Positions 23,691 through 36,490 of a stretch of DNA of 64,000 bases are shown here, piece by piece (positions within the stretch are counted from its first letter, which is position 1; each line of letters begins with the position of its first letter). Origin of the DNA: Ailurus styani (taxonomy: Eukaryota > Chordata > Mammalia > Carnivora > Ailuridae); NCBI GenBank assembly GCA_002007465.1, contig LNAC01000137.1, forward strand, positions 632,565 to 696,564. Direction: 5' to 3'. The notes beneath the pieces were generated by a model. That model ran no database searches. It worked only from the letters and a program-made list of their open reading frames with translations, and had not been told where the DNA came from. A program made the position numbers and the translations under genes.

Positions 23691-26386
23691 CGTGAACATG
23701 GTGAGAAATGATCCATTTCTATTGTTCATTCCTGAGTAATTGTACTTGTTTATTTGTGTATTAGCAGGATTGGGAAATAAAACTTGTAGCTAGGATAATA
23801 TTTCTGAAATATGATGTCCATGTCTATGGGTATAAATAAATCAAACTGAATATAACTGTCCATATGCAGTATTTGTGAAGGCAGAAAAATATCAACAAAG
23901 TACTAAAAGGATTTTATTTATACATACAGTGGCCAAAACTTACCCTTTATGGGGAAAGATGACCTGAACGAGTTTTGACCTAATGTGGTTCTTTGACAGG
24001 TTTGCCCGGCATCATTCATCATATCTATTTAAGGACTTGTATAAGTCTAGCTCAGTGCCATTAGCCAGCCTTTAATACTATATGTCTGGTTAAGAGCTAG
24101 CTGTGGAGGAACAGCAGGTTCCCAAACTCTCCATAACTGCTGGGCAGACCACCCAGGAAGCTCTTCTGTGCGTGAGTAGAAGGCCAAACACCTAAGCTTC
24201 AAAATACCTCAGCATACAATGCTGTCAAGAGGCAATAATAAGAAAATGACACTCCAGCGCGTTGCCAAAAGTTGGGAGGCTGTGCAGTAACAGGATTTAC
24301 TAGTAGAGGTCCAGTGAAGAGCAGGAGTATAAAATAGCCACCCAAAAGTACTTGGCATATTTCAGGTGGATATAATTAAAGATGTTGAAACAGGGTTAAC
24401 TTACAAATTGTTTTGGATTGTGATCCCTAGAATGCAGACTCTGAGGCCAAGATTTACTTTTCCATAGGAAGTGTACTGGTGAGCCTTCTTCCAAGCAACT
24501 CTGGTAGGGAGTGAGGAAATCAGGAGTGGGTAGGTGAAGGTGAACTGTAATGTAGTGGCAATGGATGCCTCAGGTGGGAGCCCTAAAGCTGGAATGGCCG
24601 GCCCTTCAGAGTCGTCCAGAACTGAGGAAGGCGAGGAAGCCGTGCCTTTGCACTGTGTTGGAACCAAAGGCTGGCTGCAGGCTGCTCTCAGGATGTGGGC
24701 CTAATCTTGGGAGAAGCAGTCCTTTACATGGAGGGCAACTGCCCAAAAAGAATACAGTTGTGGCAGCTGGGGGTGGGTATCTCAGTCTTGAAGAGGGGAT
24801 TCTGGCCATGTGGCATGGCATCCACTACATACATGCCTGATGATCCAGAGTGCAGGGGGCACAATCGTACACACACAATCACTCAATACTCAAAGCAACC
24901 ACGTTTTACAGGGACGTCTCACTCAAAGGTTAGATGACTCGCCCCGGAGCAAATCTACTCATAAGAGGTAAGGAGATCTTCAGAAATAAAATCCTCTAGT
25001 GTTTTTAATTACAAATATCAAAGTTCAGTCTTATATCTAGTATTAGGGACTATCATAAGTTGAAACTTAATATGAAAAAATATAAGCTCACAGAAAAGTA
25101 TTTTATAGTAAAAGGTTTTTTTTAACTGAAGTCAAAGAGCATGAAAATTAAAATGAAATATTTGTCTTATGTGAGACGCTAATTAGCCATGAAAAAATCT
25201 TCATCCAATCAGAATTCAAAATCACATTTGGAGATAGAAAATCAATTCTAACATTATATGTACATTAAATGAAATAAATGTACTGTTAGGTTTTTCATGT
25301 TTATAGACTTACAAGATAATTTTTTAAATATTCACATTTTCTATATTTTCTCAAATGTATATTATCAACCAAACAGTAAACATGTCTAACTTAAATATTC
25401 AGATAAAGTGATAATCACAAAACAAATATTAAAATTACAGGACTCAGGCAATGAAAACTTAATAATGAATTAGTATGTTTATACTACATATACAAAAAAG
25501 TGTTTAAGTGCTTAACAGATGTCTTTAACTAGTATTTGACAGGTAGGGAGCCAGTAGGTTTTATACCAGGAAATGAAAATACACTTAAGTGAAGGCAAAT
25601 TACAAATTGTTAAACTTTATCAGTGTAAGTGGTATCTGGGCCAAAAGTCAAATAATATTTTAAAGCCCATTAAAGGGATACCTAAGAAAATAACTTATTT
25701 TAAAAGAGATGCTTTAAATTTCCTCTATAAGTTGAAGCAAACCCCAGCATTTAGCAGATATAAATTGGGTGGCTGCCTATGGGGCAGGATTTTAGGTGAG
25801 AGTCAAAAGCCAAAAATATCTCTCCCACCAACTTGCCAATACTTGAAATGCCACTTAGAGGTTTACTCCTTTGTCATAATTAAAATACCACAGAGGAAAT
25901 GATATTCAGCCACATAGGTTATTGATCCTTTGAGGCTATGATTTTCAGTCTCTACTCTCTGGAATCCCTCAGCAGGCTTGGGGTGGGTGGAGGGCAAGAA
26001 TGGGGAGGTCTTTGGTCCCAGGTGGGAGAACAAATCTGATGAGTGAGTCTGTGGGGGCAGCCACCAACCTGGCTTCAAACAGAGTAGATCCTACTTTCGT
26101 TTATATAGTAGATTCCAAAAAAGAATTTTAATATAAGAAAAAAATATTTTTGTAAACTGTCTTAGCTTGAAAGAAAGTATGGCACACCCTTTTGAAAGAG
26201 TAAATCTTGAAATGAAGAACATGGGGCACCTGACAGTCTAAATTGGGGGCTCGGAGGGTGGGGGTGGGTGAAAGCCAACAGAGGCTGAGGATGGAGAGGC
26301 CTATACAATGGCCATCATAGGCTTCACAGTTAACCTGGGAGGAGGATTGCATTCCCCTGCCTTTAAGCCTTTAAAGTCACATTTCA

Positions 26387-26566
26387 GGGATGCCTGGTGG
26401 CTCAGTCAGTTGAGCAGCCACTCTTGACTTTGGCTCAGGTCATGATCTCAGGGTCATGGAATAGAGCCCTGCACAGGGCTCCCTGCTTAGCGTGGAGTCC
26501 ACTTGAGATTCTCTCTCCCTCTGCCCCTCCCCATCTCTAAAATAAATAAATAAATCTTTAAAAAAA
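26387..26566 (+). mobile_element. CAN-SINE
   Basis: Head GGATGCCTGGTGGCTCAGTC, core ATGATCTCAGGGTCATGGAA, tail AATAAATAAATAAATC. Perfect 15 bp TSD taaagtcacatttca (26372-26386 / 26567-26581). Confidence 0.94.
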
Positions 26567-27604
26567 TAAAGTCACATTTCATTGTTTTGTTACAATATTT
26601 CTTTTAAAGAGCTTCTCTGCCATCCCATTTTTCTGTCTCTATTGACAAAGTAAAATTTCCAAAACAAGGTGAAAGGTCTACAAAAATATTTTCTTTGTAT
26701 CCAATTAAAATTCTCACTAAGTTCAAGATATGAAAATGTTCAAAATTATCTAGATGATAGTGACAAGGCAAATGTGCTTGCCTGTCATGTCCTAAGCCAA
26801 GTAATTTCAATAAGCCCTTTATACATGAGGATCTTGCAAGAAGAAACGAAACAAAGATATCATTTTGTCAAAATTAATTTAGTGCCTAAAATTATATTTA
26901 ATTGGGATTAAAGTATCAGGTATGTAGGTCCTGTTAGTAGTTGGGTATAATATGATATACTATATACCAGAGTTTGGTAAATTAAGGTTTTTTGGAAGCT
27001 CCTGGGTTTAATATATTTCTTTTGGAAAGAAAATAAGGACTTCTTTTTGGTGAGAAAAACATAGTCACATCTCCCAAATTCTACTTCAGTAGGGGAAATG
27101 AACATCTTAAAATTAAATATGAGCTAAATCATCAGACTTCCTCAAATTCTCAGCCTCAGAAATCATATTCTCATCTTTGGATAGGGTATATGTTTTTTAA
27201 CGCTATTCAGTGTCTTTTTAGAATATATCAAATATGCCTATTAATTAAATTTTCCCCTTAATATGAATAAGTACTCTAGGTAACTAAAACCTATACAAAA
27301 GTTTGCCATCTATGGCAGTCCGTTTTTATTTTAATAAGTAATCCATTTTTATCATAAAACATTATTGAAATTGTACGTAGAATCTTAAGTAGGTATAAAT
27401 GTATCACTTTATTTGCACTTATTAGAAAATCTGTATTCATTTCTATGTTCAGATGATGAATTGACGCTTGATAATATCCATGGTGAGTTGGGCTAACATA
27501 GATGTCAGTGGGTAATCCAGGGGACGGGAGCATATGTAGGAGGAGAATCTCAACGACTTGAGCATCTCAAACACTCTGTGAAAAAGCTAATTGAGAGGTA
27601 AAAA

Positions 27605-27990
27605 CAAATTAACTGCTATGGAGAAGGACAATCTCCCCGAGAGAGAGAGTGTGCCGACAGCAATAAGGTTCAGTGGTTGCATTTAGTCTGGGTAACTGCT
27701 GGGACAGTAATCCAGCTCTGGCCTGTGGACTTTCCCTGCTGACTGCCCACCTGGCAATTCTCTGGGCACCTTCAAGGCTGTCAGGACTGTGCAAGGAAAG
27801 CTGGTCTCATTACAACCAGCTCTGCATGGGAGCTGATACCCCAACCAATTTGCTCTTCCCTGATTTTGTTACAGACGCAGTTTTTCTCTTCAGCCGGTCT
27901 AGGAAAGGAAGATTGTATCTTTCTGCGCACAGAGATTTATACCTGGCTGCAAATGCCTATCAGGAAATAGGCTGAGGTGAATACACTGGC
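27605..27990. other. Repeat-free, GC-richer intronic block
   Basis: A 100-codon open frame on the plus strand (27673-27975) and a shorter one on the minus strand overlap here, but neither shows domains or splice borders. Balanced composition and lack of repeats suggest a possible conserved non-coding element. Confidence 0.3.
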
Positions 27991-28012
27991 ATTTCCCCCC
28001 CAACAGTTGAAA

Positions 28013-28077
28013 GATGAAAGGAAGAAAGAAAGAAAGAGGAGAGAGAAGAAAGAGAGAAAGAGAGGAAGGAAGGAAGC
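28013..28077. repeat. Purine-rich (GAAA/GGAA)n repeat
   Basis: Imperfect GAAA, GAGA and GGAA units with no pyrimidine except at the edges. Confidence 0.9.
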
Positions 28078-29265
28078 TAGCAAGCAAAACAAAGAAAGAA
28101 TGGAAAGTAGGGTAGATGAGCGGTTTCTGTGCCTACTGCTAATAGTTATTTAATGAGATGTTGGAAGGCATTCACAGGATCTCAAGTTTCTTTGCCTTTA
28201 ATATGAGCAGTCCAGCACTTGCCTGCTATGATAAAATCCACACATAAAAACTGACAATCTCCATCATATTTTGCCCAACATTTAAGGAATGTTCTTAAAA
28301 TCCTAATGATGACCTTGAATATTCCAATTTTTCCAATCTCATCATAATTCCTTTGAAAATGAATGTCATCTTGAAATGGTTTAGTATCTGTACTTAATGC
28401 ATATCCTGAATTTCTTTCCCAAAGTTTATTCAAATAATGTAGGTGAAATAACAGAACAGCTCAAGGATTATGAATACGTATCTGGGAAAAGTGGGTTGAA
28501 CAGAAAGACAAAAGCCAAGGGCTGTACAATGGAAATAAGGACATAACACACATGCAGTGATGAGGCCATTCAAGAAACAAATCTCGCCACTATTTTATGG
28601 ATAACCTCGGTTGTCTCCTTCTATTCATTTAATTGCTCCATAGATTCCTAAATATTTAAAAACACTTTTTATTAATACATATGGTTAGAAAACCTCAAAC
28701 TTTTTAAAAAATTATCACCAAATAAAACATAAATCTCAAGTAGATTCATGGTGCTCTTGTGCCACTGGTAGAGCAAAATCCAAATTCAAATACCTAAATC
28801 CAAATTCAGATATCCAAAGCATAGGGACAGCTAGGTATCACAGATAAAAGTTAGCATCTTTTCTGTTATCAATCAAATTATCCCATCTTTTAAAGAGAAA
28901 TAAGCCCAAGACCTAGAATGATAAATTTGTAGTAAAAAACTGAGAAAACCCACACATTAGTTTCATTGTCTTTAAAGGGTGTCATATTGCTCTAATTGTG
29001 TGTGTGAAAATAATCATGGGCATGGGCCAAGAGGGTATTCTAGGTTTCTCTGCATCTTCCCATGGTACCTAGGACAATGACTTGCAGGCAGTATTTGATA
29101 ATGTGTGGATTTACTGCACTATTCATTGAAAATCGTCCTTCTGTCACTGGCAGAATACAAACTGTTAGATGCATACCATACTACCCAGAAGATGAATTAG
29201 ATCCTAGACAAAGATAATCTTTTAAAAATAAATCTCTGAATTATCCCTTTAACAAAACTAATTTT

Positions 29266-29457
29266 GGGCGCCTGGGTGGCTCAGTGGGTTAATGCCTCTG
29301 CTTTCGGCTCAGGTCATGATCTCAGGGTCCTGGGATCGAGGCCCGCATTGGGCTCCCTGCTCGGCGGGGAGCCTGCTTCCCCCTCTCTCTCTCTGCCTCC
29401 TTGTGATCTCTCTCCCTCTGTGAAATAAATAAATAAAATCTTAAAAAAAAAAAAAAA
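29266..29457 (+). mobile_element. CAN-SINE, young copy
   Basis: Near-consensus. Perfect 12 bp TSD aaaactaatttt (29254-29265 / 29458-29469) and a long uninterrupted A tail. Confidence 0.95.
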
Positions 29458-31083
29458 AAAACTAATTTTCCTTACGCTGTAAGAGAACAATATAACCAAA
29501 CAATATAGAAATAGAAAGGCTAAAAATCTCCACATCACAGCTGTCTGAATCTTTTTGTTTGTTTGTTTTGCTTACTAAATTCCACAATATTTCCCTTGCT
29601 CCTAACCAGAGTGAATTCATGTAAAATTAATGAAGATTAAGCTTCAGGACCCTTACTTGCCCCAGCCCTGAGAGTATTAGAAGTTGCTGGGAGCTATAGA
29701 TTATCATAAGTAGGGAGGGGAAGCCAGTAACTCCCTAGCAATTTAGAAGTATTTCCATGTAAGTACTTCTGAGAAAAACTAAAAAAGTCTCAAAAGAAAA
29801 AATCTAAATCTCCAGTCCTCCATTAATTCGTCATGATTTACATTCTCATTCTAAATAAATATCCACTTTCACGCCTAATTTTAAATAGGTTCCTCTCGCC
29901 CAAATTGTATAAGCTCTAGACCTCACATAAACTGGATCTGTCTCCACTGACAGCGAATGGAAGACAACCCACAGAGCATTATTGACCAATTGTGTGTGAA
30001 AAGCACTAATTCTAGTGAAAAGACTTCCCTGTACCCATCTTCCACTCGTTTCCCCATGTTGTCTCCTACCCACTCACACATCCCACACTCGTGCTCATCA
30101 ATTCTGTCACAATCACCCAACTTCCTTCTAGTTTTTCCACCCACCATCCCTTAAAGCTTTGCTAATACCATTTCCTATCAATCCTTTCTTTCCTGCTCTC
30201 CCAGGGAAATGCTAACATTTCTGACAGCATCTCCATGGGGACGAAGAGGAGGAGTTGCAAGAAAGAACAGAACTGGAAAAGCAGAAGTCATTGAGCCATG
30301 GCTGTAGCAGATGTTCTCAAAGTGGCTGGGGGTGATGGCATTGACAGGGGATCTGAGGTAAGTGAAGGTTTGGACTAGTAAGCATCAACTCCAAAAACCT
30401 GAAGCATTTCATAAATTACGGTGCACATTGATTATGATTAAGATTCCACCAACCTAAAAGATCCCATGATGTGATGGCAAGAGAGTGTATCAGAATACAA
30501 AAAAAAAAAGAAAAAAAAAAAGGATTGGCTATTTCAGTCATACTGTGGTATGACTATGTAGGGCAAATGAGCACATGTGGAAATGATATGCCAAAGTGAG
30601 AATGGTCATTTAATGAGTAATGTGATTATAGGTAACATAACTTTTTCTTAAAATTCCCCTAATGTTATTACATTTCCAATTTTTTTACAGGGAATTTTCC
30701 CATACCAGGGATAGACATTTCGGTTGTTTTCAGGCCTTTGTCTTATATGCCCATTTAAACTCAGTACTTTATCATGCCATGTTATTGCACAAATAGGACT
30801 GAGGCAATATGGAATACAGAAAGAGTGTGTCCTTTTGGGAGGTGACCCGCTGGTATTAAGACCTAACCAAAAGCTCCTATTTCTAAGTTATCAATGAAAG
30901 ATACGATGATGATGAGAACTTCAATGAAGAGGTGAAGACAACCATATACAATAGGAAAAACCACCCCAGGAGATTTTGAATCACACCTGGCCTTCAGCCC
31001 ATAGTTGAGAGCCACTGCTCTAGAAGATGATGACATTACAATCAATTATTTTGGTTCTTAAAGCTGAGCCATGGATATGTGTA

Positions 31084-31170
31084 TATATATACACACACAC
31101 ATATGTGCATATGTGTATAACCATAGATGTATAATATACATATACATACATATTCAACAGAGTGATACAG
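31084..31170. repeat. Imperfect TA/CA-rich tract
   Basis: Alternating TATATA, CACACA and TACATA units. Confidence 0.8.
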
Positions 31171-32091
31171 ATCATCAAACACAGAAAAATGGAAAGACGA
31201 TCATCCCAATTTATTTCATTAATCAGGCACTTTTTAAAGATCAAAATAGAAAAGGGGAAAAATAAGTTTTACTAGAGCCATGCCTTTGAATTATAAATAG
31301 AAAACATATTCATTTATTGATATATCATCTAATACTCTACATAGGACGTGCCATAAGGTGGGATAAAGTTGTTCATAACCAGAAAAGATACGGTCTTGGC
31401 CACAGTAAGTCAGAGGTAACTGCGTTAGAGATGGTGATAACCAAGGAAGGGCAGCTCACCCACACGCCATGGGAAACTAGAGTTTGGCCAGACAACAGAT
31501 ATGAACTGATTCTGGAATGAACAAAGGTTGGGATGCTGTGGCCTTTGCTCAGTATCTCTTCAGCTAGAATTAGCAAGTTTTCCCCTCTGAGGAGGAAGTA
31601 CAGAAAAAGGCCTCAATTCTAAGATTTGCAATTCTGAATAGTTGGGATACACTTTGCTAATCCATTTTTGTCACTACTATCTGGCTATTTCAGTCATAAG
31701 AACTGGTTCAGAAAACTACAGATCTTAGTTTCTTTTCCATCAGTCCAAACATGTACTCCTAACAATTTCAAGTTACTACAAGCCATCACTGAATATAAAC
31801 TTTGGAAGATATGCACAGTAGCACACCATTATATAGTGTTTCTATGAAACAAACAGGATAGGCATAAATAACTTTAAGGAGAATAGGTAACAGTAAAACA
31901 TAATAAAATAATTAGGAAGTGAAGACTGTTACCTTTGTTTTTAATGTGACCTAGTTGAAGTTTATATAATTTTTAATTATGGCTGTATTTAACAACTGAC
32001 TCACAAAATTCCTAAAAATTTAACAATGAGCCATCTCAAACCAATAGAAGCAAGATTCAGCTTATCAAACCCATTTAATCAAAACCTCTGG

Positions 32092-32316
32092 GGATGCCTG
32101 GGCGACTTAGTCTGTTGGGCATTATGCTCAGGTCATGACCTCAGGGTTGTGAGATCGAATCCTACGTTGGCTCTGGGCTCAGCAGGGAATCTGCTTGAGA
32201 TGCTCTCTCTCCCTCTCCTTATTCCCTCCCCCTACCCCCATTTGCATGTTTTCTCTATCTCTCTCAAAAAATAAAAATAAAAAAATCTTTAAAAAAAAAA
32301 AAGAAAAGAAGAAAAA
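32092..32316 (+). mobile_element. CAN-SINE, diverged
   Basis: Head GGATGCCTGGGCGACTTAGT, core TCATGACCTCAGGGTTGTGA, A-rich tail. Perfect 11 bp TSD aaaacctctgg (32081-32091 / 32317-32327). Confidence 0.92.
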
Positions 32317-32412
32317 AAAACCTCTGGAGGTGGGGGCATTGATTTTTTTAAAAGATCTCCAGATGATTCTAATATGGCAGCCAGGACTGAAAGACCAGTG
32401 GTCTACGCTAAA
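32317..32412 (+). mobile_element. hAT-type MER remnant next to SINE
   Basis: TCTCCAGATGATTCTAATAT and GACCAGTGGTCTACGCT resemble the 3' part of the common 'tctccaggtgattctgatg ... gagaaccactg' MER family. The SINE at 32092 appears inserted into it. Confidence 0.45.
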
Positions 32413-32704
32413 ACCTGATGGGGCTGATATCCAGGTTTCTTGGAATACGGGAAAAGGAATTTATTGCCTGAGAGAAATTGAATGTTCCAAAGGGGAAAAC
32501 TGGAGAGAAAGGAGGGAAGCTGAGAACTTCATGAGAAAAGCATGATGAAGACAGAGGATGTCTTGGAATAGGGAGAGAGAACTCATAAAACGAGGGTGAC
32601 TAACCATCCTGTTTTGCCTGGGACTGAGGGGTTTCCTGGATATGAGGTTTTCAGTGCTACAACCAGAAAAGTCATGGGCACATGAATGGAGGCACTGGAT
32701 TTTT

Positions 32705-32775
32705 CATTTTAATTAGTTTTTATTAATTTAAATTTAAATAGCTACATGGGGCTAGCAGCTACTATATTGGACAAG
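32705..32775. mobile_element. hAT-Charlie-type end fragment
   Basis: AATTTAAATTTAAATAGCTA followed by GGGGCTAGCAGCTACTATAT and TGGACA, the end of the same MER family as at 10979. Confidence 0.6.
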
Positions 32776-34318
32776 ACAAGAAGATGGCTTCTTTGCATAT
32801 ATACATTTCCACTTCTGTTTGCTAGTATGGAAAGAATTATGAAGCACATTAAAAAAGAAATATATGAGAGTAGTAACTCAGAACCTAAAGTTAAATATTT
32901 GCTATCAAGCCCATGTCCAAATGTGAACACATGATAAAAATTATTCAGAAATATGCAGCAAACTTGTGAGGAAAAAAAACAAAACACTTTTGTTTTTTTC
33001 CAGGACATATGATGGTTGCTGACACAAATGAGTGGGGATAAATGGTATTAAGGCAACAATGCTCCCTCACCTAGCTCCTCTCTTAATCAATAGCAAGTAC
33101 TTTGCAAAATGTTGGAATAGATCTGTAACTAAGTCAGAAATCTGGAAAGGAAAAATATTACTGGGTGATGGGAACCCTTGACCTTGATGTCTTGAACATC
33201 ACTTCATAAATCTTTAGCTGACTAGTAGACTATGGAAAATAAATTATAATGTTTATTGTGGAATTACATTTCACCAAAGGTCAGTTTTTGCATGGAAGTA
33301 TTCTCATTACAAACGCAAGCATAGGAATGTCATTTTGAAGAATTATAGATAGAAAATATGATGTTCATAATTACAATATAAAGTTTATATTTATAGAATA
33401 AAACTGAATATTAAGAAAGAAGAATTATAGAAATAAAGACTGATTAAAATATAATTACTTTGAATGTTATCATATTCAAATATAAATATAAAAAAAAAGA
33501 AAATGATGAGTTGTAATAGTTTGTTCCTTTGATGGAAAAACGGCCATCCATTGAGTAAGTCAATTTTTTTCTCCTGAAATGTGGGATATGAAATTATTAG
33601 AACAACATTAACATGACAGACTTAACACGGATACTTGATTAGGATAAACAAAATATTTAAATTCCATAACTTTCACTTCTTAATCCACTTTAGCCAAGTA
33701 TGAGTTACTTTTTTTCTCTTCCAGAGGTGCAACAGCAAAAAGTAGCATAGGACATTTAGCCATCTTGTCCTGACAAATAACCAATTCACCTTTTTCCCCA
33801 GTATATTCTTAAGTATTGATTTTACCAAGTGAACTCAGACATGTGTCACACTTATCCAATACAGATCCTTTTCCCTGGAAATGTAGTTTGAACATCAATC
33901 AGTCACCTGGCCTTTCACCTCTAATTCCTATTGCCACTGTCTGTCAATTATTAAAGCCTTTCCCATTTCTCTAAATAAGGTATTTTTTTAACTGAAATAT
34001 ATAGTGATTCCTGTTAAAAATATATGGTTCTTGGAAAAGCATGCAATGTTCACATGATTAAATATGCTCATTAAAATTACTTTTCTGAGTTGAAAACATT
34101 TAAAGTTTATAAATCCACTTTTCAAATGCCTCTAGGTATTTTCTTTTAAAGCATTCTCCCTGAATGGTAATATTAGCACTTGTAAGCCAAACTCTGGTTT
34201 GAGAAAGACAACATTAAAAGAAATTCAAGCTGAGTGGCATTGTTAGAAGGGTCTTCAAATGAAGCAGAGTGTTTTCATCTCTAGCTGAACCCAGTGAGAG
34301 TTACAGAATGACACCCAC

Positions 34319-34489
34319 CTTGAGCTGCAGGCCTCCTGGGATAAGAGTGTTTGCTGGAAGGCTTTTAATGTGTTGGTAGACATAAGAGGAGAATTGCTCC
34401 TGCTCAGCCTGTAATTGGGGGCCAAGTGTAGAGAGATGACCTCTGTTGCTTTTGATAGCTGTCTGCAATTCATCAATCAGCCTGCTCAC
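34319..34489 (-). CDS. DCDC1: DCDC1-like exon B (helical linker to DCX domain)
   Basis: 171 nt, 57 codons, phase 0 at both ends. The acceptor CCCCTTCAG is preceded by a good branch-point candidate (TGCTAAC, 21-27 nt upstream of the AG). The donor is CTCAAG|GTGGGT. The translation opens VSRLIDELQTAIKSN and closes with IPGGLQLK. The first two thirds look helical, and the last residues (GGLQLK) lead into the first strand of a DCX domain, completed by the next exon (IFENGK). It continues the frame of exon A without interruption. The exon lies between introns of 7.6 kb upstream and 15.5 kb downstream. Confidence 0.85.
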
Positions 34490-35044
34490 CTGAAGGGGTT
34501 AAATTACAAGGGTTGTTAGCAAGAAGTAATTGTTGATGTCACACCTATTAGATTTTTGAGTACCTAGTTTGATGGGAGGGAAAATAACTTCAATAAAGAA
34601 TTTGAGTATAGAGCTATCTTCAAGTAAAGAGAACAGAAGAGATATGCATTGCTTCATTAGCTAATTTTATTTATGGGAAAATTTATAACCTTTGTACTTC
34701 ACTAATATGGAATACATAGCCATTTACAAATGCTGAATAAAAAAGTCTCTGGATGAGAAGAAACATGCACCTGACAAGTTTGCAAAGGATTTCTAAACTG
34801 CTTAACAGAATAAAATCTTCCTAAGACTTCAATTAATCCAATATATGTACCACTGACAATATTTAATTTTATTACATGAACACTGTGTTATGTAAATTTA
34901 TGCTTTCTCTAATAGATTGGATTCTTACACAAACACTAGTTGATATATGGTAGTGACCAAAAGAGATTAGAAGCAGAAATTCACTTTATCTATGGCCTTT
35001 TAAAGTGATTAAATTAGAGCCATTTAGAATTATGAATGACTGTG

Positions 35045-35230
35045 GATAGAGCATGGGCTTTTGAAATATTGGGTTAAAAATCATGGCTCTTCCACTTACT
35101 GACTGAGAGACTATGAACAGGTAATAAAACCCTCATCTGTAACGAAGAATAATAACAGCCTTACCACATTAAGAATTAAATAAGATTACAGAATGAATGA
35201 CACATTGTCTAGCCTATAGTAATGTGCCTA
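35045..35230 (+). mobile_element. MIR
   Basis: GGCTCTTCCACTTACTGACT, CCCTCATCTGTAACGAAGAA and TTAAGAATTAAATAAGATTA follow the MIR consensus in order. Confidence 0.7.
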
Positions 35231-35592
35231 ATGCACATTATATTATTATAGTATTTTCTTTTTTAAATCTAGGTGTTTTCCACATATCAAGTTTTAGTTG
35301 TTTTTCTTGGTCTATCTTTCCTATTCATATCCCTACTTCACATGGAGTAGATGTCCATAGTAGAAAATGGGATATCTTTCCCAAGAGTCTCCCTTGTACA
35401 GACACCTCAACCTCTTTTTCTCTCTTTCAATTGAAAATATGGTATGTCCTAGTCTGTACTCCAACTCTGATGTTAAATCCATGATTTCTATCCCTTCTAC
35501 AGAGGATTCTGAGACATCAATGAAAGCAAATTTGTACTACTATCCATATAACTTGAATATTAACTTTTCTACTCTACCTAGTTAGTTCAAGA

Positions 35593-35604
35593 TTATATAT
35601 ATAT

Positions 35605-35637
<33 letters not shown>
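35593..35637. repeat. (TA)n(CA)n microsatellite
   Basis: Short TA run, then about 17 AC units. Confidence 0.96.
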
Positions 35638-35638
<1 letters not shown>

Positions 35639-35775
35639 TAATGACATTTAACTTTCCCCAAGAACTTTAGAAACATTATGTGCATATAAACAAACTAATT
35701 TAAGTGATTTTTATTTTTCTTTGGTCTTCCATATCTCTCTAATTTGTTCTTATGTCATCAATCATCTACTCCCTT

Positions 35776-35940
35776 ATTTTTTTAAAATCTCTTTATTTAA
35801 AAAAAAAATTTTTTTTAAGTAGGCTCCACACCCAGCATGGAGCCCAACATGGGGCCTAAACTCATTCATGACCCTGAGATCAAGACCTGAGCTGAAATCA
35901 AGAGTTGGATGCTTAACTGACTAAGTCACCCAGGCATCTC
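35776..35940 (-). mobile_element. CAN-SINE, older short form
   Basis: Reverse copy with GATCAAGACCTGAGCTGAAA and GTCACCCAGGCATC. 14 bp TSD tcatctactccctt (35762-35775) / tcatctagtccctt (35941-35954). Confidence 0.9.
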
Positions 35941-35979
35941 TCATCTAGTCCCTTTAAAAAAAATCCTATTCTTAAAAAA

Positions 35980-36200
35980 CGACTGGCAAACTTTTTCTCT
36001 AAAAGGGATAGATAATAAATATTTTCAGTTTTGTGGGGCATAAGATTTCCATCAAAACGGTTTGACCCTGCAGTTGTACTTTCAAAGCAGCCACAGACAA
36101 TATGTGACAAGTGGGTATGACTATATTCCAATAACACTTTGTTTAGAAAAATAATCAATAGACTATATTTGGCCCTACAGCTGTAGTTGGCCAACCCCTC
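35980..36200 (+). mobile_element. hAT-type non-autonomous element
   Basis: Ends GGCAAACTTTTTCTCTAAAA and CTGTAGTTGGCCAACCCCTC are inverted ends of a common MER1-group element. The interior GCAGCCACAGACAATATGTG and AATAACACTTTGTTTAGAAA agree. Confidence 0.75.
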
Positions 36201-36289
36201 TTCCAAATTCATATATCTCTTCTCCTTCCTTCCTTTTCTTGTAAAGGCCCTTTTCTGGCCTTTTTGGGCCTTTTCTGGTCCAAGCCCTC

Positions 36290-36490
36290 ATCTCCTCATC
36301 CTTTCCCCCTTCTTGAATTACCAAAACACCTACTGAGTGGTCTCCCTGTCCCTGGTCTCTCCACCTCAAATTCACCCTGCCACCTCCACTGAATTAATCT
36401 ACCTCCAATAGAATATTGACTCCTCCAGTTGCTCCCCCAAGCTTCCTCAGATTGGTATTCAAGATTAAAAACCTTTTCTATTTTCTGGAA
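36290..36490 (+). mobile_element. L2-like fragment
   Basis: AGTGGTCTCCCTGTCCCTGG and AATTCACCCTGCCACCTCCA resemble L2 3' sequence. Confidence 0.5.

Larger units (their letters stand above)
18815..34318 (-). other. Intron between exons B and C (15.5 kb)
   Basis: The largest intron visible. It holds SINEs at 19283, 20112, 22345, 22461, 26387, 29266 and 32092, a tetranucleotide repeat at 19976-20086, an ancient repeat at 23130-23690, a purine repeat at 28013-28077, a repeat-free block at 27605-27990 and DNA-transposon remnants around 32317-32775. Long stretches (20380-22330, 24960-26370, 28100-29250, 33010-34300) show nothing I can name. Confidence 0.7.

Noticed and set aside
27673..27975. 100-codon open frame, plus strand
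   Set aside because: No domain, no Kozak-like context or splice support, and the opposite strand is open too; kept only as a possible conserved element.
32195..32545. 116-codon open frame, plus strand
   Set aside because: First part is the CT-rich block and A tail of a SINE, the rest old repeat.
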